Below are positions 46,701 to 60,289 of a DNA stretch of 64,000 bases, piece after piece. This DNA is from Carex sylvatica (lineage: Eukaryota; Streptophyta; Magnoliopsida; Poales; Cyperaceae). The stretch is taken from contig CAXKVR010000138.1 of the NCBI GenBank assembly GCA_964058845.1, positions 310,001 to 374,000 of the forward strand, written 5' to 3'. The position numbers and the translations under genes are program-made. Below the pieces are notes generated by a model, which searched no databases, was not told the origin of the DNA, and worked only from the letters and a program-made list of their open reading frames with translations. Within the stretch, counting starts at the first letter, position 1; every line of letters begins with the position of its first letter.

Positions 46701-49700
46701 TTTTTTCTTTCAATCTATCTTACTTTGCCTTCTGTTGCCTCTTCTTTTGATAGGTTTGAATTTTGCAAGTTGACAATTTCGGTGGATGTAGGTATGTGGA
46801 GAGCAACCCCCAATATGCCGAATCTAGTGTTTACTTGGTTAAATTTCGACAACTTCAGGTGCAAAATTTAAGCCAACAAATTTCCATTATTTAACTTCAA
46901 TTTTTGAAAATGTAATTGTCTCCAAAATACAACGTTGGAATAGTAAGATACAGTATCATTCTGGGTCCAACTTCAGAAGTATTATTTTTAGTCTGGTTGA
47001 ACTTACCCTGTAAGTCTCACTCAAACACTAAATTACTATTGTTTCCAATTACTTGGGGCCAGATTTGTTATATAAATTAGTCTTCCAAAACACTTACGGC
47101 CAATCATTGAAGCAATCAAGTGGCTGTTGTCATATTTAGTGTTACCAAGTTTTCCCTTGTGCATCTTTGTTTCAATGGCTTTTCGCCATATTATGCTTTA
47201 GGATACATAAACAATGTGCAAAATTGAAATAAGTCTTAACTCTATATGTAAATGGCAATGATAAATGGTAAAATTAACTCATTGCTTGTCAACCTTGATC
47301 GGTCTTCCTTTGTAGTCTAGAGCACTAGGCATAATCCGGTCTCATGTTCTTTCAGTTCTTAAAGGTGCTTCTTCCCAGGTATGTTTACATACTCTTTGTA
47401 TATTTTTGAACTAAAATTATGGTGGAAGAAAATGGAAACTCTAGTATGAAATGCACTGGATTTTTTCCTTTTTTCAGGTGCAAGCAGCAATTAAAGCCAG
47501 TGCTGCTGGGAAAGCTGTTGCTTCTGAGGGTGTGGAGGAATCAATAATATATGTTCGCTTCAAGGCAGCAGCTAGTGAGGTACCTACATATGAACATTAT
47601 GGATAAATAAACTCGTACAAATCATGAGAAATTCATATATTGTACTTCATTGTTACTCTTATGTCTGCATTTGGAAAAAAAAAAAAAAAACTATCTCCAT
47701 TGAAATATTATCTAAGTTGCTTGTACTTTTATAGTACTCATACTTTCTGTCTATTAATGAGAAAGGTGGTAATATGCAGCTGAAACCAATACTTGGAGAA
47801 ATTGAAGGCAGAGCTGCTAGGAAAGAGTATGCGCAGATTCTTTCAGAATGCCACAAGTTGTATTGTGAACAGAGGTTGTACTTGGTTAGTATTCTTTCAC
47901 TATTATTTTGCACTGTCTAATTGTTGCTGCAACCTTTGTCCTGAACAATGTTAATTTAGGTTTTTTTCTTATGCGTAGATAAAAGGTATTGTACAGCAGC
48001 GGGTCTCTGAATATGCTAAAAAGGAACTATTGCCTTCATTGACTAGGTCTGGCTGCGCATATCTAATGCAAGTAAGTTTCTTGCTTTACATGTTTTATTG
48101 TCATATATTTTTGGGTTGATTGTCCTATACTGCAGTTCGTCTTTTGACTGTTATGCATACTTTAATTAAAGGAGAGACCCCTATATAAAAGAATGTTGGG
48201 TTTTATTTGCAATCGTGAGAGGAGAATGCAAAAACATATGAAAGTATAAATATCAATTGTTGATTAATAGCAACTATGAGAGGTGCCTAGTCTGCTGTCT
48301 CTCGTTGGTTGCCCATTACCTACCAGTAAATACTGATACCAACTGGTTTGGTGATCAGTTGTGTATTATGTCACAGTACTGTTAATTCTTATGAAATACT
48401 TTTTGAATGTTTCTCAGGTTTGCCAGTTTGAGCACCAGCTCTTTGATCACTTCTTCCCATCATCCTCTAAAGATGCATCAAGCTTGGCTCCTCTTATGGA
48501 TCCTTTGTAAGCTCCTTTCTCTTTATCATTTCAGTTTTTCCAATTTACCCTATCTTAATGACTAGCCAGCTGCCAAATAAGTATGTTCTTGGACCATAAG
48601 GTATGACCAAGCTAGTGCTGAGTTTTTCCAACAAGGTGTGGTATGAGCAGTCTTTGAGTCGAGCATTTTTTTTTTTTAGCATGCTGATAACACATCTGAC
48701 ATACAGAAAGTATGAACAGATGTTAGATACCAGTTCAAATATGGACTTCATAACATTTATGGATAAGAAAATTGAACCTTTTAACTCACAAGCATAATCC
48801 TTTTTTTAACTTAAACACGCTTTATTTTTGTAGGTTATCTCCTTCACTCAAAAGTTTAAGCTAATGAAATAGAAAATTTGTGTTTGAGTATGTAAACAAA
48901 TTGTGAAAAATAATTCTTTTATTACATAACCAATAGCAAAGTGTCATTTTGGCTGGTTTCCTTATCTGTGTTATGTTATACAACTAATTGCAGTATTTCA
49001 TTCTGGCAGGTCTACTTATCTGTATGACACGCTAAGGCCGAGGCTCATACATGAGGCCAACCTAGATGCCTTGTGCGAACTTGTTGACATACTTAAAGTT
49101 GAAGTCCTTGGTGAACAGCTAAGCAGGAGAGGTGAAATGGTGGCTGGGCTGCGGTCTACACTGCAGAGAATCTTAGCTGACATCCATGAGAGACTTGCCT
49201 TTTGTGCTCGGACCCACATTCGTGAGGAGGTAGACTTTCACTCAGATCTCTTCTTCTTGAATGCTTTTATCATAAGTATGAGGATTTACACGAATTGGAG
49301 TAACCCTATAAAAATATTAAAATTTATTGCACATTCCTGTAGTGTGATACATGTCACACGCGCTCGACAACATGTGGAAATATAGCCTATTCTCTTGTAC
49401 TATTTATTTGTTAAATATTTAGGTTATCTTGTTAATTTCCTCATTGCATAGAGAGTCTAGTTTAGCCATTGTTTGAGGCAGCTAATGATTACAGGTTGGC
49501 AGCCAATTATGAACCCAGATTAACTTGTTAATTGGGATTAAACACCGTGAGTAACATATATTATGGTTGAGACTTGTGGTCGGGAATGAAGACGAAAGAA
49601 ATTCAAAATTGTCATGGTTGGGATTCGAATCCATGTTGTTTGGAGGGCTGACAACGTGAGGAATTAACCAAACTTGTGTGTTGTCTAATATATTTTTTAT

Positions 49701-52700
49701 GATGCTATTATTTAAAAGGCTTGAATTGGGTCTTACCTGACCCGACCCAACACATCCAAGCTCCTACATGTGCATGACGTTTGCCCATTTTTTAGTTTGG
49801 TTGTTTATAATTGTGTTACTATTAATGGACCTTTTTTATTTGTGAAAGCATCTAATTATCAGTTTGAAGTGTTATGAGAATTTAGGAATTTCAATTTGTC
49901 AACAGATTGCTAATTATCGTCCATCAGATGATGATTTGGACTACCCCAAAAAGCTGGAAAGAACTGTGGAGACAGCTTCAACTCCTGTAAGCGACTACTT
50001 TCTAAATCGATTTGCAATTTTTATTTTGGGATTTTGATGTATACTCTGCAAATTACCTATTACTCATATGGTGCATGCCCTCTCAAACATTTGGAAATAT
50101 TATGTATAATTATACAGCTACCTACTATGTATTTTAGATGGAAAAAAATGAGGTTGTTTTGCTACATTGGACTTAACATTTGGTGTTTTGCCGCATTATA
50201 AATGAAACCGTTCCTTTGTAAAACTAACTTGATCACTGCTGCGATATATATATATATGTATATATATTTTAATATTTGTTTACTCATCTGTAGAATGAGG
50301 ACAACTCAGATATATATGAAACATGGTTCCGACCATTGGAGAAAACAGTTTCATGCCTTTCAAAGCTGTACCACTGCCTTGAACCAGCTGTGTTTACAGG
50401 ATTGGCCCAGGTACACTTAGTGTTCCAGCAATAGAAAGTTCACAATTCTGGGGCATTATTATACTCTAATGCCTTTATCTTATGTATTTCACTGGGTCTG
50501 TCTTCTTGTGCTTATGTCCAGGAAGCTGTGGAATTTTGTTCAACATCTATCCAGGTTTGTCAGCTTATTTTATACTATGATTTGGATTTCAGTCATTTTT
50601 ATGTTTATTTTTTCTATTTTCATAATGAGAACTATATTGTTTGGTTGGCACTAGAACCAAATAAAAATGTAATGAGATAGGCAAACATTTTAGCAAACAA
50701 AATTCTCCTTTTCTGAGATATTTTAATCGAGTAGATGTTATATATGTTATACAACTAATTATTTTTAGACTTAAATTTTTGTCCTGTTTTATTTTCTTTT
50801 GAAAAAAGCAGTTTGATATTAAAATGTTGGGCTTTACAGCATCTAGTTTATCCCTGTATCTCTGTGCTATTAAAACAGAATGCAAGCAAGTCCATTGCAA
50901 AAAAATCAGGACAGATGGATGGTCAACTATTCCTTATCAAGCATCTTCTCATTTTAAGAGAGCAGGTACCTTGCATAGCATCAGAAAATTACATAAGATG
51001 ATTCTTACTTTTCTTTTGTGTGAACTTAAATAAATTCTTATATGAAGCACCTTTTCTAATATCCGAATGAAATCACCTGCATTATGCATAATCTAGCTAG
51101 TGAAATCAGTTTGAGATTGAAAAACACCTATAAACCAATCATTTTGGAAATTTATTTGGATTTTGGATTGCACTACTTAATGTATATTTATTCAGCTTTT
51201 GGACAGACATAATCCTGAATTTGTCTTCTTATATAATTCTTGGCTAAATTATATGTTCCAAAGTGGGATTTTAAAGTATGAAATTTCTTGAGTTATGTTT
51301 TGCAAAAAATAATTTTGTTTCATATAGTTACAAGTACATTTACCGATTGGTCTGTTATGGTTTTTTCTATTTTACCAATTTTGTTAGGGTGACATGTTAT
51401 TATATGTCAGATAGTTCATCTCCATAACTTTGAGAAAGTTGAGGGTGCTTCCATGGCACATATGCTACTTTTTCTAATATTGTGTCTGTTTTGGTTGAAC
51501 TAATGAACTGCTATGTATCACCAGATTGCACCTTTTGACATGGAGTTCTCTGTGACATACAAGGAGCTTGACTTCTCTCACTTGTTGGTAAGAACAAATC
51601 ATTTTGAAACAAAGAATCACAATTTTAAACCAATACAAACTCCATAATTTTTGCATAATTAAATTAGGAACACTTGAGGAGGATTTTGAGAGGCCAGGTG
51701 TCTTTGTTTGATTGGTCGAGATCGACATCTCTAGCCCGGACATTTTCTCCTCGAATACTTGAGAGTCAGATTGATGCAAAGAAGGTGAAATGTTACCTTG
51801 ATTACTTATATTTCATGTTATTATTCAAACATCTTGATTGTGTCAAGGTTTTTTAATAGCTTGCTTTCTGTCCATTTTCTTTGGATCAATAAAATTGTTT
51901 GTTGGCTGTTCATTTTATTTTCCCCTTCTCAGTTTATTTGGGGTTTGAGATGATGTGGAACTGGCTCCAAACCATAATGACCCTAAAGGACATTAAAGGA
52001 CCTTGGGACTCATTATTTTTTTTATTTTAAATCCAACGTGTATTGTTACAATATGGGTCATTATCTTTTATCGACTTCTTCCTTCAAAATATTTCAGGAT
52101 TTAGAGAAAAGCCTAAAGGCCACATGTGAAGAATTTATTATGGCCATCACAAAATTAGTTGTGGACCCAATGCTTTCCTTTGTCACCAAGGTAAATGCTT
52201 CATGTTGTGTTAATGTATGACATGTGTGTTATTATTTCTATGATGTAAATAGTTTCCATTATAGCTGGCATGACTCCTGTTTTTCCCTTAAAAATATGAA
52301 GCTTCAGGAACCCCTGTATATTTTTGAGAGGAAAGTAGGCTTCACCTACTTAGAATTTTATTATGAAAAAAAGAGAGTTACAAGGAGTGGGTTATGTAGA
52401 TAGAAAGAGGAAACAAAGTAAAAAATAAAACAGAGAAGAAGAGATATACATCTCTAGATAACTAGCCTAGTATAGTACTGCAGAGTGTTTTGGCTAGTAG
52501 TGAGCAACCCAATGCTCAGCTTCACTCCTAATCTCCATAGGCATGAGGTGTGGCATTCTCGGCCATGAAGAGAAGAGCCTGCAGTTCCATTCCTTCTGGA
52601 TGTTATTGCATCAGCTCCATGCAACCAAAATCCAACAGGGGTCGATGTTGCCCTGTTTTCAAAACAGAATGAGAACACGTTGTGTCCATTAACTATGTCT

Positions 52701-54968
52701 AACACTATACCGGGCAAGCATAAGTTTAGGGTTTGAATTTAGGCTTGATTCTCCGTGAATCCATATTATAGTGAGTTGCCAACTTCAAAATGTTTTACCA
52801 GGCTTGCAAATAACACCCAACACTTCTTGCACTGCAATTTGTATGACATTAATGGCTTTATTGCAAACATGCCCAATTGATTATACTGATGTAAAGTCTA
52901 GCAAAAGATTGATTAATTACCGTAAAGTTTCATATTAACTGAAATAAATGTTACAGATCTATTCAGGTTAGATGTAATTCGGAAATCTGATCTAAAGTTG
53001 GTTGTCTGGTTTTCAATTTGTGATGAGTAGGAATTAAAATATTCTAGGTGTCAATTAGAAAAGTGATCTAAAGCCACTTGGCTTGGTTTTCATTTGTGGA
53101 TATACGAGTAAAAATGTTGGAACACATCTTTCTAGGTACTTGACATAAAATTTTGTTATCTTTAAATTAAAACGTGTCAGGTTTTGGATAAAAATGTGTG
53201 AAATTTATGTGTGTTTATTCGCAAAAGGTCATCATCATTCATGTTTCTGCCCCTCTTTTGATTATAATCAAATTATATTTCCTGGCTTTTGCTATCAAGA
53301 TCCATATTGCAGTCTCATCATGCCTTTTCATTTATTCCCTCAAATTATTATTCTCATTCCAGTTCAATTCCATTCTGTAGATCAGAATTTGAACAAGTCG
53401 GTGCATCTAGCTTTGCTTATTAGGCCGAAATATATATATATATTTTTTTTTTTTTGAGGAAATAGGCCAAATTACTTTTAGTACCTGGTAGTGGAACCAG
53501 ACCCTTAACAAGTACATGGAATGTTCCACCAGCGTGTCAATAATGCAACCTGCTTCTATATCAAGAACTACTCAGAACACATCAATTTCCATAATTGTCC
53601 TTCTTCTTTTTTTGTTAGGAAAATGATTCACTTATCTGAAACAGGACTGCTAATATTATTTATATTTATCTTTTACTTTTATCTTGTCTTTTTTTTTTTA
53701 TTACCATGATGCCTGAATTATGTACAACAGAAATAGAAAAATATGGCATCTTATCCTGTACCTGCTGATCATGTTATTTTTATTCTTGACTTTGTGTGCA
53801 TGTGCCCATACGGGAGGGATTAAGGGTTCGGAAGGGTGTGCATAATATAAATTTGTTATGTAATGTACAGTCCTTTGCATTTCTTAGTTTTCATTTACCT
53901 ATCAAGTAAACAAAATTATTTTTTTTGTCGCTACTCGATTATGGTGATGCCATCATGCTAATATAAGTTTTGTGTTTTGCAAGGTAACTGCGGTAAGATC
54001 AGCACTGTCTTCTGCAAACCAGGGGCAGAAGTCAGATTCAGTCCTGGCCAAACCCCTTAAGAGCCAAGCATTTGCATCTCCAGATAAAGTGGCTGAAGTT
54101 GTTCAAAAGGTGAATTTTCAGACTACTTGGTTTCTTACTTTCCAATTTATATTATTTTTATTTTTATTTTTTGCTTTACCACAGCTTATTGTGTAAGCCT
54201 TGGAAAATGCCTGTATAACTTCAATTAGAAATTGTTACAACCTTAATAGGAAAAATGAGATTGACGGGATGATAATTCATCAGTCTACACTTTGCAACAT
54301 ACAGGCACAGCCTTGGATTGCCATTAACCTTATTTTTTTATAACTTCAACCATTTAAATTCAATCCTTGATTGTTTTTACGATTAATAAATTTTATTTTC
54401 ATTGTTTTTACTCTTATTGGATCAGGTTAGGGATGCAATTGAGCAAGAATTACCCAAAGTCATGGCTAAGATGAAGCTTTATTTGCAAAATCCGTCAACC
54501 CGCATGATCCTCTTCAAACCAATCAAGTGAGCGTTCTCTTATTAAAACAAAAAATTGTGTCTACTTGTGCTGTTTAGACATTCTCTCAAATATTCACATA
54601 ATCACTAGTTTTAAAGTCTAAATTTACCCAAAGTGTGCAACAGAGCCTCGGGTGCACAATGAAACCATGATATTTAATTAGATTCAGCCTCCGTTAATTA
54701 TCCAATCCGCTTCCTTAATTCAATTCAGCCTGAACTAAACATTGTGTACTGAGACCTTCCTTCAGTCCGGCCCTAGCAAATCCAATCTGACTTATTGAAT
54801 TCAGCCTCAATTAATTCAATTTTCTTTTCACTTCGTAGAACAAATATAGTTGAAGCCCATGTGCAGCTACAAAAGCTACTAAATTCGGAGTATTCAGCTG
54901 AGGAAATACAGAGTATGGGCATCTTATCCATACAAAATTTACACTCCCAACTCGATAGCCTCTTGTAG
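43793..54968 (+). CDS. COG3: Conserved oligomeric Golgi complex subunit 3 (COG3)
   Basis: Twenty-five exons join to 776 residues: 43793-43864, 43946-44029, 44115-44222, 44505-44549, 44643-44717, 45499-45594, 46264-46341, 46602-46687, 46792-46858, 47316-47378, 47478-47579, 47780-47884, 47979-48071, 48418-48506, 49010-49229, 49906-49986, 50294-50410, 50522-50554, 50879-50965, 51525-51587, 51668-51784, 52098-52190, 53984-54109, 54426-54526, 54839-54968. COG3 is a lobe-A subunit of the eight-part tether that guides retrograde vesicles within the Golgi. Visible hallmarks are the N-terminal [15 protein letters not shown], a helical region ([20 protein letters not shown]) typical of the Sec34 domain, [11 protein letters not shown] and [20 protein letters not shown]. 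Length and order match plant COG3. All introns are GT..AG; the 1.8-kb intron before exon 23 holds probable retroelement debris. Confidence 0.96.
52300..52740 (-). mobile_element. Possible retroelement 3' fragment, antisense in a COG3 intron
   Basis: On the minus strand it reads as a decayed coding tail (a frame from 52717 to 52454 with [20 protein letters not shown]). This is followed by AATAAAATTC, resembling the 3' end of a non-LTR retrotransposon. There is no diagnostic motif, so this is a guess from texture and orientation. Confidence 0.3.
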
Positions 54969-56284
54969 TCCCCTCTTTTTATAGTCCATCTTTTCTTGCT
55001 CTAATGCATCTTTTTTTTGTCAACTTTTTATTGTAGTTATGATAGTGATTAACAGTTCCTATATTGTTCAATTTGTGTACTTTGTTGTGTATGTGTCTTA
55101 ATTTCTTTACTCTTTTAATAGCAAAAGAGCATATTTTTCTGTTTTTTGTGGAATACGTGAAACAGAAAATGAACATATGAGAACAGGTATCGGCAGCCAT
55201 TTTGGACAAAATTAATAAGCATTACTCAGTTTCATGGAGTTTTTATTACGAATGTTCTCTCATGTATTACGTCCTAAATGATAAGAACAGAAATTGTTTA
55301 AGCCAATTTTCGTGATGGTGTGTTGGTCTGATATTGGGCTTGTTAGCTTCTTGATGGCGACGACGAGTCTAGCCGTACCTCTTCCTTTTCGAGGCGGTGA
55401 TGTGTTTTGTGACTTGGTACATGTTATGGATGACGTAAGAACATTTTGGCGAGCACTGATAAAACTCGTTGTAGATTTTAATTACAGAATAAAGGCTTGA
55501 TGAATTGAATAAAGAGAAGGGTTTAATTATGTTGATAGAAGTTAAACACCGTCAATATTTCTGCTCCTGTCACCTGACTTGTAATTTAGTTTCATACTCC
55601 AGACTTTTACTTGGCAACTTATTGTACATTTGTACTTGATCACCTGACCTCCTAACTTGCCTTGCATAATTGAAACAAAAAGTTCGAAATTAATTTTCGA
55701 ATTAAATAATAAGTACGAGACCAATAAGATTAGAGCCAGGGCCAAAACAAAGAACACGAAAGATGTTCAGAATCAGAATAAAAAACAAAAAAAACAAATG
55801 CAAGAATTTTGCGACAAGCAGTCTGGAAAGGGTGCCTGCTTCAAGACTCTCCATTCCTTTGAAAAGGCCCAAAAGGGGTAGCTCCGAGTTATGTCGGTGG
55901 TCCCGGCCTGCTTAGGAGGTCTATGTTTCAAATGACTGACGCTATTTATTATTTGTTTTCTTGTAAAAAGCAGAAAGTTACTACAAATAAATAAAAATTT
56001 AAAAACTAGAAAAAAAAGGTAGTTATAACCATGACAATCATATAATGACATTATGTCAAACACGGAACTTAGATAAAAACCATATTTATCTCTAATTCGT
56101 AGAGCTTGTATTGTACTATGAACAAATTAAATGACCGACTTTTATATAGGCATACATATATGAGAATTGAAGATTATAAATCGGCTAAATTAGAAAGATC
56201 AATTGCTGGAATATTATATGCCATGCGGCATGCCAACCTTAAACAGATTAAGCCTACATTTTCAACTTCATAAAAAAATAATTG
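54969..56284. other. COG3 3' flank and spacer
   Basis: The first few hundred bases probably hold the COG3 3' untranslated region and poly(A) site. Short frames at 55294-55500 and 55657-55881 show no known domain. No gene assigned. Confidence 0.4.
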
Positions 56285-56652
56285 AGGGCATCTACATCTC
56301 TGAAACTATTAAAGTTTCTAATCTGATATGGCAGTTTCTAATTTAGTTTTAGAGATGTGAGAGAGTTTTTTATTTAGAAACTATGCAGTAAAGTTTATTA
56401 TTAAGAAATTGTTCATAAACTCCATGCTGTCAAATGATTGGCTCAAATTATTTTTTCTTTTTAATTTGTTGCTGACGTGACTTAATAGAAACTCTAAAAT
56501 TAATTTCAGAGATGTAAGAGTTAGAAACTTTAGAGATATTAATTTTTAAAAAATGATTAACAGTTATTTAAAAACTTTAGAGATATTAATTTTTAAAAAG
56601 TGATTAACAGTTATTTAAAAACTCAGTTGAGTTGCTGAAATGTAGATGCTCT
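56285..56652. mobile_element. Tourist-like MITE (about 368 bp)
   Basis: The left end AGGGCATCTACATCTCTGAA and the right end ATGTAGATGCTCT are inverted repeats, a form seen in many plant MITEs. It contains a 47-bp tandem repeat, two units, starting AAACTTTAGAGATATTAA at 56525 and 56572. The target duplication is not clear. Confidence 0.7.
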
Positions 56653-56812
56653 AAGTCTACTTTGAAGTGCATCGGCAAATTCATCTTTGTTTCTCTATTA
56701 TCTGTGCTTTGCCAAGGCGAAATACATGGTAAGTAAAGAAAAAAGAACTACTCTGCATCTACAGGAACAGGTCCTCAATGTTACACTGTTTTTAAATGCA
56801 ATTGCATGGATC

Positions 56813-57083
56813 TAGGGCGAATTTAAGACTTAGCCAAAAATAGCTAAGCCATCCATATAATTTTAAAATTTTAAATATACGTATAAAAAATTAATTTAAT
56901 TTTATCTTTTTTAAAATTTTTATATAGTCTAACCACACTTAATAAATGACATATGTTTAGTTGTAGTCTAGTGGCTAAAACTCTATTTTATGATTGAGAA
57001 ATCTTGAATTCAAATCTCACTCACTATAATTGTATATTTTAATTTTCAACCACCCCTATCAAAATTTTCTAGTTCCGCCCCTG
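56813..57083. mobile_element. hAT-type MITE (271 bp) with tRNA-promoter-like core
   Basis: Perfect 8-bp duplication CATGGATC at 56805-56812 and 57084-57091. Termini are TAGGGCGAATT and AGTTCCGCCCCTG. The core (56955-57025) reads TTGTAGTCTAGTGGCTAAAA and then TTGAATTCAAATCTCAC, similar to box A and box B of a tRNA-type promoter, as in the element at 14958. Confidence 0.85.
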
Positions 57084-57111
57084 CATGGATCGCATATGCG
57101 TATGCGGTCAG

Positions 57112-57857
57112 TAAGGGGTGTCAATGATACCCTTTTAACTATTTACTCTATCTGTAATGTATTCGATAAGACGAGTATGTCTAAGGTTTTTCTTTCGTTA
57201 GTTTATCGAGTATGGGTATGAGTATGCATATGGATAAGGTTTTTTTTTTAACTAAACGGGTAAGGGTACGAGTAAAGATTAATTCGTACCCATTACCCTA
57301 TAGGATAATTATATAAAATAAAATTATATTATAATGTTTGAGCAATACTGAGTAATGATGAAATATATTTATGTGATATTTCATATGATAATATTTGAGC
57401 AATGATTAGGTATGTGCTTTTGTTGTTTAGTATATATTTTTTGCTTTAAAAAATGTTAATCATATTACTTTTATTTACTATTTATGTTATTTAATTAAAT
57501 AATTGAATTTGTTCAAAGAAATATTTATTTTTTAAAATTTTCTTACTTTATATAAAAATAATTTAGTTGGAATTGATTGCACATTTTTTTTTATTATTAG
57601 TAGTGCGATTGCTTATGTGTAAAACAAATGAGTTTTGATGTTTTATTTATAAAATATAATAAAATTAATTATAATTTGTATTATTCGTTATTCATCCGTT
57701 ACCGTTTCGTTATCCGATAATTTTAACAAGTAAGAGTAAGGTAGGATAAAATTAATTATTAATGAGTAAGGATAGGACATGAGTAAAGTCAATTCTTAGT
57801 AGGTATGGATATGAAAATATTTTTACCCTACCTGTATCGTACTCATTGACACCCCTA
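57112..57857. mobile_element. hAT-type element (746 bp)
   Basis: Starts TAAGGGGTGTCAATGA and ends TCATTGACACCCCTA. Perfect 8-bp duplication GCGGTCAG at 57104-57111 and 57858-57865. Subterminal GGGTA/TACCC and GAGTA/TACTC repeats. AT-rich interior with no transposase. It lies 20 bp from the duplication of the previous element. Confidence 0.93.
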
Positions 57858-58277
57858 GCGGTCAGTTGCTACATGAAAAATGTCACGCGGTCCATGCGGA
57901 TTTTCACTAATTGTTCCCATTCGAAAAGGACTTAGAAATAATTGCATTGGAGAGGCTTAAACTCATAACATATGAGAGTGTAGTAAAGAGCATAAACCAC
58001 TAGATTAGAACATCCTTATGTTATAAATTAATTTTATTTTATAAATATTTTTTTAACAATTAAATAATAAAACCGAATATATATTTATGTATTAAAACTT
58101 GCATATGCTGTATGTAATGATTTTTTACATTTATGAATAAAATTGCATTTAAAAACACTGACTATACTGGTGTAGTTAGAATTTGAGTCAGGATTAAGCA
58201 TAAATTGGGTTCGGTTTTTTTTCTAAACGAGTTTGGATTCGAATCATCTCCGTAATTCTCTTCCCACCTCCGATTGC

Positions 58278-58829
58278 TAGAGTGGAAAAAATGGCACGTC
58301 GGAGCCGGCTTCGTCACGGAACGGCACAGCTCCATCATGGCACGGCACATCACAGGTGTCAAATACGTGCCGTGCCTCGCGTGTCCCGTGCCGTGACCAT
58401 TTGCGTGCCGTGACCAATTGTTAGCAAAGAAGACACGGCATGGCACAGAAATTACCTTCGTCATGGCACAGCACGGAACGGGAGACACGTATAATTTCAT
58501 CATTTCTTCTATTTTGACTATAGAAGGTCAAATAAAAAATCCTTATAATTTCTATATTATGTCCTAAATCAAGATTTAGGATTAGTTACTGGTTTTAAAA
58601 ATTTGTTAAAGTGACAGTTACGGTACGTTTGGTTACGGTACGTTTGGTTACGGCACGATTTTGTCACGGCACGCGAGTCACGTGACCATTCGCGTGCTGT
58701 GACCACCCCTCATAATTTTGGTCACGGCACGGCACGTGAAAAATTAACTTGGTCACGGTACGGCACGGTACGTGACCAAAGCCACGGCGTGTTAGTCATG
58801 GCACGGCACGACACGTTTTTTCCACACTA
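58278..58829. mobile_element. CACG-rich hAT MITE, family C, copy 3 (552 bp)
   Basis: Starts TAGAGTGGAAAAAATGGCAC and ends ACACGTTTTTTCCACACTA. Perfect 8-bp duplication CCGATTGC at 58270-58277 and 58830-58837. It is the longest copy and the only one here with a perfect target duplication. The body is CACGGCACG / GTGCCGTG repeats with two CACGTG boxes, and it shares the AT core of copy 1. A 113-codon minus frame across it is a product of the repeats. Confidence 0.95.
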
Positions 58830-58837
58830 CCGATTGC

Positions 58838-60289
58838 CTACCAAATTACATCTCTGCCTATCAAATCGGTTGTAATTTATAAATTACTAATTGATACAAA
58901 AATTACTAAAATAATTGGTACCAATTGAGCGGAGAGAAATCACTACTCTAAATTAAACAAAAATTTAAAAATATATTTTCCCTCCGTCCAATTGAACAGA
59001 GGAGAATCGCTACTCTGAAGCATGAACTGATAATCACTACAATTGGTATTAATTGTATTTGAATTTAGCGTATTTTATTGATATTTGGCCATTTTACATA
59101 TTGTTCACTTCGTATGAGGTATTTGTATGCTCCATCGAATGCTTGATTTAGATGTCATCTTCGAAAATCACCTAAATACGACATTTTTACTTTATTTCTC
59201 CCCTAAATTTGTAATTTTCTGCAAAATAAGCTAAAAAGACCTAAAAACACATTTGCTGTAAATAATTCAAAAAAATAATTACTTTACATTCACTTTTCAC
59301 CATTTTTCGAAAGAAAATATAGTAATTTTCGTTATATATTTTAGCTTCATCACTCCACTCACCACTCTTCAAATCGAAAGCAATTTTTGGAGAATCTCTC
59401 TCCTCCTCTGTTACGATTTACAACAATGAGAATCTCTATACTTTATTTACAATAATCTTTGTAGGACTACGATGATTTGTTCAGATCCGGACAATAATAT
59501 TTTTTTACGAATTACATTCATATCTTTTACTGATTACATTCTAAATTACATATTTAGATTTGGAGGCTATAATGATATAATATTTTTGTTCAAATTAAAT
59601 TAAGTAAAAGTAGACTATAACGATATTACTATTTTTTTTATAAAGTACGCATTATAAAATAAAAATATCCAGTACACATAAAAAAGGGTTAATTCTAATA
59701 TTTAATATCCAAATTTTAAAAATTATGAGATGGTTTATGCTCTCGTATTAAATTAGTCCTTGATTAAATTACCGTTCAAGTTATATTATATGTTAAAGAT
59801 CTAAATTTATATATATTATACTGAATTATCTCTTTGCTCCAAAGAAATTAATTTTTTGTACAAATTTAGATGAGAAATTGAAATAAAAATACATATTTTA
59901 AAAATAACCGAAGATTTTCCACAACTAATCCCACGATACAACCTAACACTCATTTTAGCATATTTATATAATTAATATCGCGCATATCCGTACTCATAGA
60001 TTCTCACTTTTTAAAAAGTAGATTTCCGTTCTCGTCAAATTTAATCCCGTGACAGACAAACACGATCTTGGAGATTTTTTTTCTGAAAAACCATTATTCG
60101 AAATTAGAATCATCGTAGAAAGTTTGAGACTTGTCTATAATCTGGCTAATTGTAGAATTAAATGCATCTAGATAAATAAGTTTGAGAAAGATCCTTGCCT
60201 GGGTAGTGTTACACCACAATAGTGGATAAATTAACAAGATAGGATAAGAAACTCTTGAAACAATTGAAATAATTTTAGTTTGAATAAAT
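58838..60289. other. AT-rich spacer, no gene seen
   Basis: AT-rich DNA with an AATTGGTA / TACCAATT cluster near 58890-59050 that may be an eroded MITE. A 68-codon minus frame at 60094-60300 has no recognisable domain. Confidence 0.35.

Noticed and set aside
49490..49700. GATTCGAATCC-containing stretch in a COG3 intron, considered as a SINE
   Set aside because: Only a box-B-like word is present; no box A, no poly(A) tail and no target duplication.
58162..58503. 113-codon minus-strand frame
   Set aside because: It spans the GTGCCGTG repeats of the hAT element and is a low-complexity by-product.
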